Source of the DNA: Solen grandis
Lineage: Eukaryota; Mollusca; Bivalvia; Adapedonta; Solenidae
DNA length: 64,000 nt
Direction of reading: 5' to 3'
NCBI GenBank assembly: GCA_021229015.1
Contig: CM037778.1
Span: 84,088,848 to 84,152,847 of the forward strand
A program made the position numbers and the translations under genes. Below the pieces are notes generated by a model. It was not told the origin of the DNA, did no database searches, and saw nothing but the letters and a program-made list of their open reading frames with translations. Below, one piece after another: positions 47,901 through 50,855 of this stretch (position 1 is the stretch's first letter; every line of letters starts with the position of its first letter).

Positions 47901-48103
47901 GTTTTATTCAAATTATACACACCTGTTTCCAAAGTGATAGTCACCTCATGTGTACCTTTTCCAATATCAGGTGCTGCAGCACCATCTATTGCAGCAATTT
48001 CTAGCACGTATGTCGATCTTTTTGCATAAATCTAGTTTCGATGGATCGGCCACGGTAATGATGCCACTGGTTGAGCCAATCACAAAATGATCACTGTCCT
48101 CTC
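94..48103 (-). CDS. Large cadherin-repeat and EGF-like protein gene, partial (both ends missing)
   Basis: I place 42 exons by GT-AG borders, phase and homology among repeats; each is listed separately. Reading from 48103 down, an orphan d exon is followed by nine cassettes in the order a-b-c-d. Exon a runs phase 1 to 2, b phase 2 to 1, c and d phase 1 to 1. Two EC repeats arise per cassette: a plus the first part of b, and the rest of b plus c and d. EC signatures are visible: EG near the start, D-A-D-x-x-S-P-N-N, Y-S-L, L-D-Y or I-D-x-E, and DxNDNxPxF in exon b. The array ends in EGF modules. The family resembles very large Fat/Dachsous-type cadherins, which act outside the cell in adhesion. 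Membrane attachment cannot be judged because the 3' end is outside the window. The two frameshifted exons could mean assembly errors or a decaying gene. Orthology is not claimed. Confidence 0.85.
115..656. other. Intron, AT-rich
   Basis: An AT-rich stretch with a short GTA-type triplet run at about 141-160 and several CATCTC-like motifs between 290 and 600. Nothing gene-like is seen. Confidence 0.5.
657..768 (-). CDS. EGF-like exon (second part of a calcium-binding EGF)
   Basis: This 112-bp exon runs phase 0 to 1, between a CAG acceptor and a GTTAGT donor. It supplies five cysteines in a pattern including VGGFQCDCKAGY. Joined to the D-V-D-E-C start at the end of the previous exon it completes a six-cysteine cbEGF. 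The match of the unusual phase 0 on both exons supports the join. Confidence 0.8.
769..2900. other. Introns around exon 1740-1927
   Basis: Apart from the EGF exon at 1740-1927 these 2.1 kb are AT-rich with no recognisable element. The short ORFs opposite the EGF exon are its shadows. Confidence 0.5.
1740..1927 (-). CDS. EGF-like exon: MEGF-type EGF plus start of a cbEGF
   Basis: A 188-bp exon, phase 1 to 0. It starts with a cysteine-rich module of the C-x-G-x-x-Y-G-x-N-C type (CSGHTYGRNCAQQC), ending in C-F-C-S-S-Y-W-K-G-P-T-C. It finishes with DVDEC, the opening of a calcium-binding EGF completed by exon 657-768. The acceptor is AACAG at about 1928-1930 and the donor is GTGGGT. A second donor 4 bp further on would break the cbEGF reading. 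Confidence 0.8.
2901..3013 (-). CDS. cbEGF-like exon with a one-base deletion
   Basis: The exon starts D-I-D-D-C-x-P-N-P-C-K-N-N-G-R-C, typical of a calcium-binding EGF. After G-V-N-S the expected Tyr-Thr-Cys-Asp-Cys frame is lost by one base near 2949-2951. One base later the frame resumes as CDCPEGFDGPTCNE. Its length of 113 bp is one short of the 114 needed for phase 1 to 1. Either the assembly lacks a base or this EGF is broken. Confidence 0.75.
3100..3568 (+). mobile_element. tRNA-headed SINE, diverged
   Basis: A degenerate tRNA-like head at about 3105-3155 contains a B-box-like GTGGGTTTGATCAC. It is followed by a body (GCGACATACCAAAGTCGTTA, later CAACGGCGTGATACTGTAGC) and a tail with repeated AAATAAACACACAAGC-like units. 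The layout and wording match tRNA-derived SINEs I know from bivalve sequences. It lies in the intron between two EGF exons; the exact ends are uncertain. Confidence 0.5.
4272..4388 (-). CDS. EGF-like exon, first after the cadherin array
   Basis: A 117-bp exon, phase 1 to 1, with a CAG acceptor and GTAAGT donor. It encodes one whole six-cysteine EGF: N-E-C, T-P-C-L-N-G-A-T-C, then Y-N-C-S-C and G-W-Q-G-P-T-C. It directly follows the last cadherin exon, so it marks the change from EC repeats to EGF modules. Confidence 0.88.
4756..4917 (-). CDS. Cadherin exon d10 (last EC half-repeat)
   Basis: 162 bp, phase 1 to 1. It carries F-Q-I-G-T-S-T-G-W-I-T-L, Y-T-L-T-V-T-A-K-D-G-G and V-S-V-S-I-S-V-N-Q. 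It is the most divergent d exon: it lacks the L-D-Y motif and ends without Leu-Glu-Thr, as expected for the final EC before the EGF region. Confidence 0.85.
4961..5268. repeat. Minisatellite, about 36-bp unit
   Basis: About eight imperfect copies built on CTCGGAGTTTACTTC followed by a T/A-rich half with GACAGTAAATTGTTTG. The period is a multiple of three, so two open frames run through it by chance. It lies in the intron between d10 and c9. Confidence 0.85.
5600..6070 (-). repeat. Hairpin-headed repeat, head at the right end
   Basis: At 6036-6070 an imperfect hairpin pairs TAGTC with GACTA and ACCGGTG with CACCGGT around CAAA. Just inside it is a GACGAACGGACAGACGAAG stretch, then a non-coding body to about 5600. 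No tandem array is clear here. The layout matches the repeats at 12.3, 14.9, 16.0, 57.2, 60.6 and 62.1 kb. Confidence 0.55.
6298..6375 (-). CDS. Cadherin exon c9
   Basis: 78 bp, phase 1 to 1, with a TAG acceptor and GTAAGA donor. It encodes Q-V-S-A-Q-D-G-D-R-T-S-P-F-N-T-V-T-Y-S-I, the DxD and Y-S segment of an EC repeat. Too short to stand out as an ORF; found by homology with the other c exons. Confidence 0.85.
6517..6910 (-). mobile_element. LTR retrotransposon in miniature (TRIM-like) with tRNA-like LTRs
   Basis: Two direct repeats, 6517-6656 (140 bp) and 6775-6910 (136 bp), start TGTAG and end GGTTACA on the minus strand. The 118 bp between them start with TTTGGCGCC, a primer-binding-type motif, and end with AGAGGAGGGGGTGTA, a purine tract just before the 3' LTR. 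There is no coding capacity. Each LTR contains a tRNA-like segment with a GAGTTCGATTCC B box near its 3' end. Flanks show no clear target duplication. It lies in the intron between c9 and b9. Confidence 0.75.
6973..7097 (-). CDS. Cadherin exon b9
   Basis: 125 bp, phase 2 to 1. It starts VTDGKYSVDS and holds the junction TDVNDLHPIF, where Leu replaces the second Asn of NDN. It ends I-N-E-D-L-P-L-G, the start of the next EC. One codon shorter than most b exons. Confidence 0.88.
7098..7742. other. Intron between b9 and a9
   Basis: AT-rich, with no repeat or reading frame I can support. Confidence 0.5.
7743..7974 (-). CDS. Cadherin exon a9
   Basis: 232 bp, phase 1 to 2. It starts A-P-S-F-T-K-P, then I-T-E-G-V-S-V-G, A-T-D-E-D-G, Y-S-I-K-S-Q-T-P and E-I-D-A-D-T. 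Two codons shorter than the standard a exon in the D-G-L-P-S loop. Confidence 0.9.
8395..9300. repeat. Diverged tandem repeat, about 130-bp unit
   Basis: Recurring GTGAATTACTRAGACAGTTC (8557 and 8687), GGAAAAGCATTTTATAACRA and G-A-T-G-G-A-A-G-G-T phrases show an old tandem array. Copies are clear at 8550-8830 and fade to the right. It is non-coding intron sequence between a9 and d9. Confidence 0.55.
9543..9722 (-). CDS. Cadherin exon d9
   Basis: 180 bp, phase 1 to 1. It includes G-F-I-I-N-A-T-T-G-V-I-T-V-A, S-K-L-D-Y and L-T-V-T-A-T-D-G-G, and ends F-L-E-T. The T-D-G-G (rather than D-G-A-A) is shared with d8. Confidence 0.9.
9723..11060. other. Intron between d9 and c8
   Basis: It contains a short GTCCGTCGGCGTCCGTC stretch at about 10075-10092, as in the hairpin-headed repeats, but no hairpin was found. 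The rest is unremarkable. The open frame at 9816-10127 on the plus strand resembles no family I know. Confidence 0.4.
11061..11138 (-). CDS. Cadherin exon c8
   Basis: 78 bp, phase 1 to 1. It encodes T-E-V-L-R-A-T-A-T-D-G-D-K-T-N-P-N-N-R-V and E-F-S-L-S. The D-G-D and E-F-S forms are shared with c7, marking a subfamily. Confidence 0.88.
11739..11866 (-). CDS. Cadherin exon b8
   Basis: 128 bp, phase 2 to 1. It reads VTDGEYRTDS, then the calcium junction DDKNDNSPVF, then I-S-E-N-A-P-A-G. Splice borders are GCAG and GTAAGG. Confidence 0.9.
12060..12350 (-). repeat. Hairpin-headed repeat, head at the right end
   Basis: An imperfect hairpin at about 12319-12345 (CTCACC with GGTGGG around TTTT, then TATA on each side) follows CAGACGGACAAAAGCG. 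The body has the phrase C-A-T-G-T-C-C-T-G-A-G-T-A-A-T-A-T. A related body lies at 12420-12795, whose head appears to have been replaced by a TA run. Confidence 0.55.
12420..12825 (-). repeat. Relative of the 12.1-kb repeat plus TA microsatellite
   Basis: Two units share phrases such as CAAGTTCATGTGCAGAATAAT and AAGTTTCAAGTCTGTAGCAC, ending in GGGACGGACGGACAGGCGG. A (TA)n run of about 26 bp follows at 12796-12822, where the hairpin is expected. Confidence 0.5.
12880..13117 (-). CDS. Cadherin exon a8
   Basis: 238 bp, phase 1 to 2. It starts V-P-V-F-I-K-P, then V-I-E-G, ATDADKVPSSLVYSI, S-Q-T-P-D-D-V-F and T-I-D-K-E. In an open reading of the unspliced strand the frame runs on into a TA microsatellite, which is intron. 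Confidence 0.9.
13243..13286. repeat. TA microsatellite
   Basis: An almost pure (TA)n run of about 44 bp, in the intron upstream of exon a8. Confidence 0.9.
14040..14916 (-). repeat. Hairpin-headed tandem repeat, about 165-bp units
   Basis: The right end (14883-14916) is a strong hairpin: AGCTCACC pairs with GGTGAGCT, and TGAGCAC with GTGCTCA, around a short loop. Inside it is GACGGACGCACGCACGC and GGACGACGG. The body repeats CTAAGCTCCAGG at about 14083, 14249 and 14414. The related hairpin at 57175-57207 is on the other strand. This form is common in bivalve genomes. Confidence 0.7.
14970..15989 (-). repeat. Hairpin-headed tandem repeat, about 147-bp units
   Basis: About seven diverged units carry the phrase G-G-T-A-C-T-T-A-T-T-A-A-T-A-C-T-G-T-G-A-A-G-T (near 14970, 15263, 15392, 15549, 15702 and 15855). 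The right end has ACCGACCGACGGACGTG and an imperfect hairpin at 15955-15989 (ATAGCCCC and CGGGGTAT). Confidence 0.6.
16026..16205 (-). CDS. Cadherin exon d8
   Basis: 180 bp, phase 1 to 1. It includes D-I-N-T-T-S-G-I-I-T-V, S-K-L-N-Y (Asn for Asp in L-D-Y) and L-T-I-T-A-T-D-G-G. The donor is GTAAAT after a final T, not the ACAG-GT of other d exons, so the junction residue becomes Leu rather than Ala, Glu or Val. Confidence 0.87.
16206..18005. other. Intron between d8 and c7
   Basis: An AT-rich 1.8 kb. Several overlapping short open frames at 16280-16733 resemble nothing known. No repeat with clear ends was found. Confidence 0.4.
18006..18083 (-). CDS. Cadherin exon c7
   Basis: 78 bp, phase 1 to 1. 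It encodes T-E-V-L-R-A-K-A-T-D-G-D-R-T-Y-P-N-N-R-V and E-F-S-L-S. Closest to c8. Confidence 0.88.
18765..18892 (-). CDS. Cadherin exon b7
   Basis: 128 bp, phase 2 to 1. It reads VKDGKYSKDSVQVTIPI, then EDKNDNSPVF, then I-G-E-N-V-P-A-G. A full DxNDN junction is present. Confidence 0.9.
19521..19758 (-). CDS. Cadherin exon a7
   Basis: 238 bp, phase 1 to 2. It starts E-P-M-F-V-K-P, then V-N-E-G-I-S-I-G, A-I-D-A-D-G-L-P-S-Q-L-V-Y and K-I-D-R-E-T-Y. This DRE form is closest to the classical cadherin motif. Confidence 0.9.
20247..20426 (-). CDS. Cadherin exon d7
   Basis: 180 bp, phase 1 to 1. It includes G-D-G-N-D-H-F-V-I-D-S-K-T-G-I-I-T-V-A, S-Q-L-D-Y, A-L-D-G-A-A-A-P-N-T and I-N-L-E-T. Confidence 0.92.
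20427..21619. other. Intron part left of the solo LTR
   Basis: AT-rich intron sequence. The open frame at 20470-20670 on the plus strand matches no family I know. Confidence 0.4.
21624..22242 (+). mobile_element. Solo LTR, Ty3/Gypsy-like
   Basis: A 619-bp unit begins TGTTAC and ends GTAACA, a perfect 6-bp inverted pair, and is flanked by CTAT on both sides (21620-21623 and 22243-22246). A TATA-like GTATATATAAGGAAG at about 21890 precedes a likely transcript start region. There is no internal coding sequence, primer site or second LTR. This is the product expected from LTR-LTR recombination. The 4-bp duplication fits Ty3/Gypsy elements. Strand is assigned from the TATA position. Confidence 0.75.
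22351..22431 (-). CDS. Cadherin exon c6
   Basis: 81 bp, phase 1 to 1. It encodes T-E-V-L-T-V-I-A-T-D-A-D-R-T-S-P-N-N-Q-V then T-G-Y-S-L. It carries the extra codon before Y-S that marks c1-c6. Confidence 0.88.
22652..22779 (-). CDS. Cadherin exon b6
   Basis: 128 bp, phase 2 to 1. It reads VTDKKYSTRS, then the junction NDKNDISPMF, with Ile in place of the last Asn of NDN. It ends I-S-E-T-T-A-A-G. The acceptor is TTTAG. Confidence 0.87.
22780..23635. other. Intron between b6 and a6
   Basis: No repeat or gene recognised. Confidence 0.4.
23636..23873 (-). CDS. Cadherin exon a6
   Basis: 238 bp, phase 1 to 2. It starts A-P-M-F-I-K-P, then V-T-E-G-I-P-V-G, A-K-D-A-D-E-L-P-S-K-L-V-Y, S-Q-T-P-R-D-V-F and T-I-D-K-E-A-Y. 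Confidence 0.92.
24047..24226 (-). CDS. Cadherin exon d6
   Basis: 180 bp, phase 1 to 1. It includes D-H-F-V-I-G-S-A-N-G-I-I-T-V-A-N, S-Q-L-N-Y (Asn for Asp), A-V-D-G-A-A-A-P-N-T and I-T-L-E-T. Confidence 0.92.
24227..25750. other. Intron between d6 and c5
   Basis: The open frame of 115 codons at 24322-24669 (plus strand) has no recognisable domain. The rest is AT-rich and unremarkable. Confidence 0.4.
25751..25831 (-). CDS. Cadherin exon c5
   Basis: 81 bp, phase 1 to 1. It encodes T-E-V-L-R-A-A-A-A-D-A-D-K-T-S-P-N-N-K-I then A-A-Y-S-L-S. Borders are GCAG and GTATTT. Confidence 0.87.
26055..26182 (-). CDS. Cadherin exon b5
   Basis: 128 bp, phase 2 to 1. It reads VTDGKYNTDS, then KDKNDNSPVF, then I-S-E-N-T-P-A-G. 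The intron before it, back to exon a5, is the longest of the gene at about 5.1 kb. Confidence 0.9.
27315..27439 (+). other. Exon-like segment on the opposite strand
   Basis: A polypyrimidine tract with TTTTAG precedes 125 bp that are open in one frame and end at AAG-GTAAAG. The peptide includes RKRCYSEGFPGCDESQR and LAKNFATLSAKSS, richer in charged and cysteine residues than random AT-rich sequence gives. A second segment at 28170-28234, TTTCAG to GTAAAT, is open in one frame, but its phase does not clearly match. It may be part of a nested gene, a captured exon or chance. Confidence 0.3.
29279..29410 (-). mobile_element. SINE tail fragment, related to the 34.2-kb SINE
   Basis: On the minus strand the phrase AAGAACTTGTTTCC and its flanks match the tail of the tRNA-Arg-headed SINE at 34125-34307. 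The head is not recognisable here. Confidence 0.4.
31275..31512 (-). CDS. Cadherin exon a5
   Basis: 238 bp, phase 1 to 2. It starts A-P-L-F-T-K-P, then V-T-E-G-M-S-I-G, A-K-D-T-D-R-L-P-S-E-L-V-Y and A-I-D-K-E-T-Y. Thr replaces Ala within the D-A-D motif. Confidence 0.92.
31513..32525. other. Intron between d5 and a5
   Basis: AT-rich, nothing recognised. Confidence 0.4.
32526..32699 (-). CDS. Cadherin exon d5
   Basis: 174 bp, phase 1 to 1, two codons shorter than other d exons: A-D-G-G-A-P-K-R replaces D-G-A-A-A-P-N-T-R. It includes H-F-L-I-D-S-T-T-G-A-I-T-V-A, A-Q-L-D-Y and V-T-L-E-T. Confidence 0.92.
33174..33254 (-). CDS. Cadherin exon c4
   Basis: 81 bp, phase 1 to 1. It encodes T-E-V-L-R-A-S-T-T-D-A-D-R-T-S-P-N-N-K-I then I-A-Y-S-L-S. 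Confidence 0.9.
33340..33500 (+). mobile_element. tRNA-headed SINE fragment
   Basis: A tRNA-like head at about 33345-33412 has an A-box-like TTTAGAGCATCCGCC and the B box GGTTCGATCC within paired arms GGTCATGG and CCATGACC. A short body follows. It lies between exons c4 and b4. Confidence 0.55.
33603..33730 (-). CDS. Cadherin exon b4
   Basis: 128 bp, phase 2 to 1. It reads VTDGKYSTES, then NDMNDNSPVF, then I-S-E-N-T-R-A-G. The first base makes the junction codon Arg (AG+A); most b exons start with T and give Ser. Confidence 0.9.
33731..34998. other. Intron between a4 and b4
   Basis: It holds the tRNA-Arg-headed SINE at 34125-34307; the remainder is AT-rich and unremarkable. Confidence 0.5.
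34125..34307 (-). mobile_element. SINE with a tRNA-Arg-like head
   Basis: On the minus strand the head starts GGGCGCCGTGGTCCAGTGG (A box) and has the B box GGTTCGAACCC. Its anticodon arm pairs TCGGA with TCCGA around a loop containing ACG, as in tRNA-Arg. The T arm is imperfect, so this is a SINE rather than a tRNA gene. The body runs to about 34125. Confidence 0.6.
34999..35242 (-). CDS. Cadherin exon a4
   Basis: 244 bp, phase 1 to 2, two codons longer than standard because of L-P-L-P-S-K-L after D-A-D-E. It starts E-P-V-F-I-K-P and contains V-N-E-G and T-I-D-A-E-T. Confidence 0.92.
35430..35609 (-). CDS. Cadherin exon d4
   Basis: 180 bp, phase 1 to 1. It includes D-H-F-L-I-S-S-S-T-G-V-I-S-V-A, S-R-L-D-Y, A-I-D-G-A-A-P-P-N-T and I-N-L-E-T. 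Confidence 0.92.
35951..35989. repeat. TA microsatellite
   Basis: A (TA)n run of about 39 bp in the intron between c3 and d4. The rest of that intron (35610-36290) shows nothing. Confidence 0.9.
36291..36371 (-). CDS. Cadherin exon c3
   Basis: 81 bp, phase 1 to 1. It encodes A-E-V-L-R-V-I-A-T-D-A-D-R-T-A-P-N-N-E-V then I-A-Y-S-L-S. Confidence 0.9.
36692..36819 (-). CDS. Cadherin exon b3
   Basis: 128 bp, phase 2 to 1. It reads VTDGKYTAES, then the junction NDINDISPVF, with Ile for the last Asn as in b6. It ends V-N-E-N-T-P-A-G. Confidence 0.88.
36820..38814. other. Introns on either side of exon a3
   Basis: AT-rich, with A-runs near 36970 and 37440. No element recognised. The open frame on the plus strand at 37876-38082 is a shadow of exon a3. 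Confidence 0.4.
37756..37993 (-). CDS. Cadherin exon a3
   Basis: 238 bp, phase 1 to 2. It starts A-P-V-F-I-K-P, then V-T-E-G-I-A-M-G, ATDADGLPSNVAY, S-Q-T-P-N-D-L-F and E-I-D-A-D-T. Confidence 0.92.
38815..38994 (-). CDS. Cadherin exon d3
   Basis: 180 bp, phase 1 to 1. It includes D-H-F-V-I-G-S-R-S-G-I-I-T-V-A-D, S-Q-L-D-Y, A-L-D-G-A-A-A-P-D-T and I-Y-L-E-T. Confidence 0.92.
39630..39710 (-). CDS. Cadherin exon c2
   Basis: 81 bp, phase 1 to 1. It encodes A-K-I-L-T-A-T-A-R-D-A-D-R-T-A-P-N-N-E-I then T-A-Y-S-L-A. Confidence 0.9.
39950..40077 (-). CDS. Cadherin exon b2
   Basis: 128 bp, phase 2 to 1. It reads VTDGKYYKDS, then DDLNDNEPVF, then I-S-E-K-T-P-A-G. Confidence 0.9.
40078..42865. other. 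Intron between a2 and b2
   Basis: 2.8 kb. The overlapping open frames at 41010-41345 on both strands are low-complexity and match no family. No transposon ends recognised. Confidence 0.4.
42866..43091 (-). CDS. Cadherin exon a2
   Basis: 226 bp, phase 1 to 2. Four codons shorter than standard near the N-terminal strand (E-P-V-F-S-T-P-G-I-L-P-V-K-E-G). It contains A-T-D-A-D-M-L-P and E-I-D-A-E. The shortening is shared with a1. Confidence 0.92.
43092..44357. other. Intron between d2 and a2, left part duplicated
   Basis: The part from 43092 to about 43360 aligns by eye with 47544-47770, including CTAGCTATC and ATTATCTATAT phrases. The copy at 47.5 kb lacks roughly 0.9 kb that is present here. 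Confidence 0.6.
44358..44537 (-). CDS. Cadherin exon d2
   Basis: 180 bp, phase 1 to 1. It includes G-E-D-S-D-H-F-V-I-G-S-T-S-G-I-I-T-V-A, S-K-L-D-Y, A-I-D-G-A-A-A-P-N-I and I-T-L-E-T. It is nearly identical to d1 and gives the intact frame for comparison. Confidence 0.92.
44538..45998. other. Intron between c1 and d2
   Basis: The part 44538-44720 is duplicated at 48104-48299. Between about 44960 and 45520 lies a dispersed repeat with two copies of a CATTTCTCTGCA phrase about 410 bp apart. No coding sequence recognised. Confidence 0.5.
45999..46079 (-). CDS. Cadherin exon c1
   Basis: 81 bp, phase 1 to 1. It encodes D-E-V-L-R-A-T-A-T-D-A-D-K-T-S-P-N-N-Q-I then K-E-Y-S-I-S. Confidence 0.9.
46353..46477 (-). 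CDS. Cadherin exon b1
   Basis: 125 bp, phase 2 to 1, one codon shorter than most b exons. It reads V-T-D-G-K-Y-T-D-T-G, then TDVNDNNPVF, then L-N-E-N-T-P-A-G. Confidence 0.9.
46478..47317. other. Intron between a1 and b1
   Basis: AT-rich, nothing recognised. Confidence 0.4.
47318..47543 (-). CDS. Cadherin exon a1
   Basis: 226 bp, phase 1 to 2. It contains P-P-V-K-E-G-T-S-L-G, ATDADKLPSELKY, S-Q-T-P-D-G-V-F and D-I-D-A-E. It is the closest relative of a2, with flanking intron sequence also alike. Confidence 0.92.
47923..48103 (-). CDS. Cadherin exon d1, frameshifted
   Basis: It closely resembles d2 but is 181 bp, not 180. An extra A lies in the run at 48028-48030, just before the L-D-Y codons, so the downstream half reads out of frame. 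It is the most upstream exon recognised, 196 bp from the N gap. The exon may be dead, or the base may be an assembly error near the gap. Confidence 0.8.
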
Positions 48104-48299
48104 CTGAAACATTTTTATCATGCTGCCGAATGAGAAGAGTATCGGTGATTATTAGTTGATAGCTCTTCCATTAATGGTGTAAAAAGTAAAAGAAATATGT
48201 TGAAACTAAACTCGGACTGTCTGCATGTTAATTAATTTCAACTGCCTATATTTCTATATAATACATGCGGTGCTAGTCGTAACTACAATATAATAGTAT

Positions 48300-48399
48300 N
48301 NNNNNNNNNNNNNNNNNNNNNNNNNNNNNNNNNNNNNNNNNNNNNNNNNNNNNNNNNNNNNNNNNNNNNNNNNNNNNNNNNNNNNNNNNNNNNNNNNNN
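48300..48399. other. Assembly gap, 100 N
   Basis: Exactly 100 N, a usual placeholder for a gap of unknown size. Cadherin intron lies to the left, and a Helitron coding frame, cut mid-domain, to the right. Confidence 0.99.
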
Positions 48400-50180
48400 C
48401 ACTTCATCATCTGTGTCCTTGTCCACTAGGGGAGCATCCTGGACATGCACTGCAGAATGGAAATGTGCTGTTCCTCGACTTTGCATCTCCTTTCTAATGC
48501 CATAGTTGAGGATCTGACCTACTGGATGTAATCCCGAGAGGATGACATTGCCCCACAATTTCCGAAATATAAAGTCAATGTGCCTGGCAGCAGTCACAGG
48601 GTTTCTCGCCAACCAGTTTCTCTTTGTCTTCTTATCCATATGGTTCTGTATGAAATCTAGACCATACTGTTTGGCTACAATTCTGATCAATTCTGGCCGA
48701 TGGAAGTCTGCCGCAGATCCAGTCAGGAAGAATGTATATGTTCCGTAGTGTCTTATCTTGGCTAACATATTCTGCTGCATCTCCTTCCAGTACTGCGATG
48801 TGCCCCTTATCTTTTTAAAGGAGGTGAACAGTTCCTTATCTCTGAAGAGGGTTTGCATTCTTTCAGGGTTTTGTAGCTGTTTGACTGTCACTGGCCCTTG
48901 TCTTGACTTCTTTAAGGACATACTGATGTTGTCTGAAACCGCAGTTGATTCAATCCAGTGCAAACATTAAAAGGTGTACTCTGGACTTTCGGCAAAACGT
49001 GGATCTTTTGAGAGTTGTTTTGAAATAACATACTTCTTGGGTGAGATAGAAACTGGTCTCTCTTCATGGAATGAACCTGTTGCAGTTGGGAATAATGATG
49101 GAAATGCCAATGTTTCCCAATGTTTCTGATAGAAGACAGAGACTGGTGTCTGACCTTCGCCTGGAGCTAAGTTGAGTACTCTGTTGCCTGGTACAGAAGG
49201 GCCAAACTCTGGGTATACACATGTGGAGTTCAAAGACCTCTTCAACGTTATATCTTGCACAACTTCAAAAGGATTGTCATAGTCTACTTCATCCTCAGTG
49301 TCTATTATACGGACACCTTCTGTTTTAACTGTACTGTCTGTTTTCTGAGATTCTGTTGTGTGTTCTGTTGTAGGCTGATCAATGTCGTCATCAGAGCTGT
49401 CACTGTTTTCAGCAGTTTCTGACAGACATGTAGATTTCCACAATAATTAATCTGCATTTTCACTTTGTTCTGTCCAATCTTCATTTATTACTGTATCTGA
49501 ATAATGGGAGTTTGTATCTTTTAAGCAGTGAATAGCACCATTAACAACATTTGGACGTATGTATTGTCTAGTTGACCGATACTTGTCAAAGAGACTTCTC
49601 TTGAGATTGAGAGCGACAATCTGTGACTCTCCTGTCTGACGTGGCAGAGCAGCTGCAGTTTTTTGTAGATTTACAGGCACTAGTACAACTTGTCCTTTCA
49701 GGCCATGCTGAGATCCCGTGGGCAGTGATGCTATTTTCATAAACGGTATGATTTTACTTATCAGTTGTTTTTCAAGACTGCTGAGGTTCTTCAGTTGATC
49801 AGGAAATGGTTCAACATGAAGATTATTTGAAACTGCTTGACTTGGCATTTTTTGTTCAAGTATGGTGGAAGAACATGTTTCACATATCCAGGTGACTTCT
49901 GTTTCTACAGTATTCAATGTCAAACCAGGTATCTTTCCAATGTTTTGTCCAATTTTGGAGCTAAGTCTTTTGACTGCTGAGCGATATAGAATCTGTTGCA
50001 GCAGCAACAAATATAAGTTGGACCTTCTGATATTGATTTGAAAAAGTTCTGTAGCAAATCTTGAATTGTATTTTCTTGTAAACTAACAATAACTGACGTT
50101 GAAATTTCAGAGTTTTTATCTTTTTCACAAGTTCTGTTATGTTTCTTTGCACGAAATATCTCTTTCTCTTGTTCATTCAT
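48400..50180 (-). pseudogene. Helitron-type replicase, N-terminal and Rep parts, decayed
   Basis: Read from 50180 down. First comes a DUF6570-like region: EGPTYICCCCNR, then (in another frame) YRSAVKRLS, W-I-C-E-T-C, LKGQVVLVPVNL, L-P-R and the YIRPNVVNGAIHCLKDTNSHY end. Then follow FPSLFPTATGSF and DPRFAESPEYTF, typical of the segment before the Rep domain. Last is a Helitron-like N domain: KIRGTSQYW, FFLTGSAADFH, LHPVGQILNYGIRKEMQSRG and A-H-F-H, the HUH metal motif at 48457-48465. The tyrosine motif and the Pif1-like helicase would lie in or beyond the gap. In-frame TAA codons sit at 49447-49449 and 48967-48969, and a frameshift near 50005. Such proteins nick and copy DNA by rolling circle; this copy is inactive as read. 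Confidence 0.85.
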
Positions 50181-50855
50181 AGACTCTTTACGTCTTTTGC
50201 GGGAAATTCTGTTTTTATTTCGATCCTCAATTTTGTCATCTTGATTTTTACAATTTCTTTCTCTAGCTTTACGTAATTTAACTTTAACAACCCTTCTTTC
50301 TCAGGGGCATTTTGTTTCTTTTAATTCTTTTTTGTTGTTTTACTTGTTTACTTCTCTGACTGTGTTGCGCCTTGTCTTTGGCACGAATGTTTTGTTTCTC
50401 AGAAGTGTCTAATTTACTTCTCCTGTTACTGTGCTGCACTCTGTTTAGTTCACGAATCTTTTCTTTCTCAGAGGCATCTAACGCATTTCTTCTCTGACTT
50501 TGTCTTTGTCACGAATGTTTTGTTTCTCAGAAGTTCTAATTTCTTTCTGTCTGCACTCTTTTGTGTTGCCCTTTTTTTTCAGGCTTTTTTTTCTGTACTG
50601 TGTTAGAATAGAATAGAATAGAATATTGATTTAAAGACACCCCAACAGTCGAAAGACGTCATATGGTGTCTGAAAACGCTTAAAAATACGTCACAAAATT
50701 ATACATAAGTGAATCCCGCACAGCAGGAGAGTAAACACGTTTAACATATCATAGAAGTCTCTAATTTACTTCTCCTGTTACTGTGCTGCACTCTGTCCTG
50801 CTGGCGAAATTTTTCTTTCTCAGTATCAGTGAATGTCTTTCTTTTCTGTTGCTTA

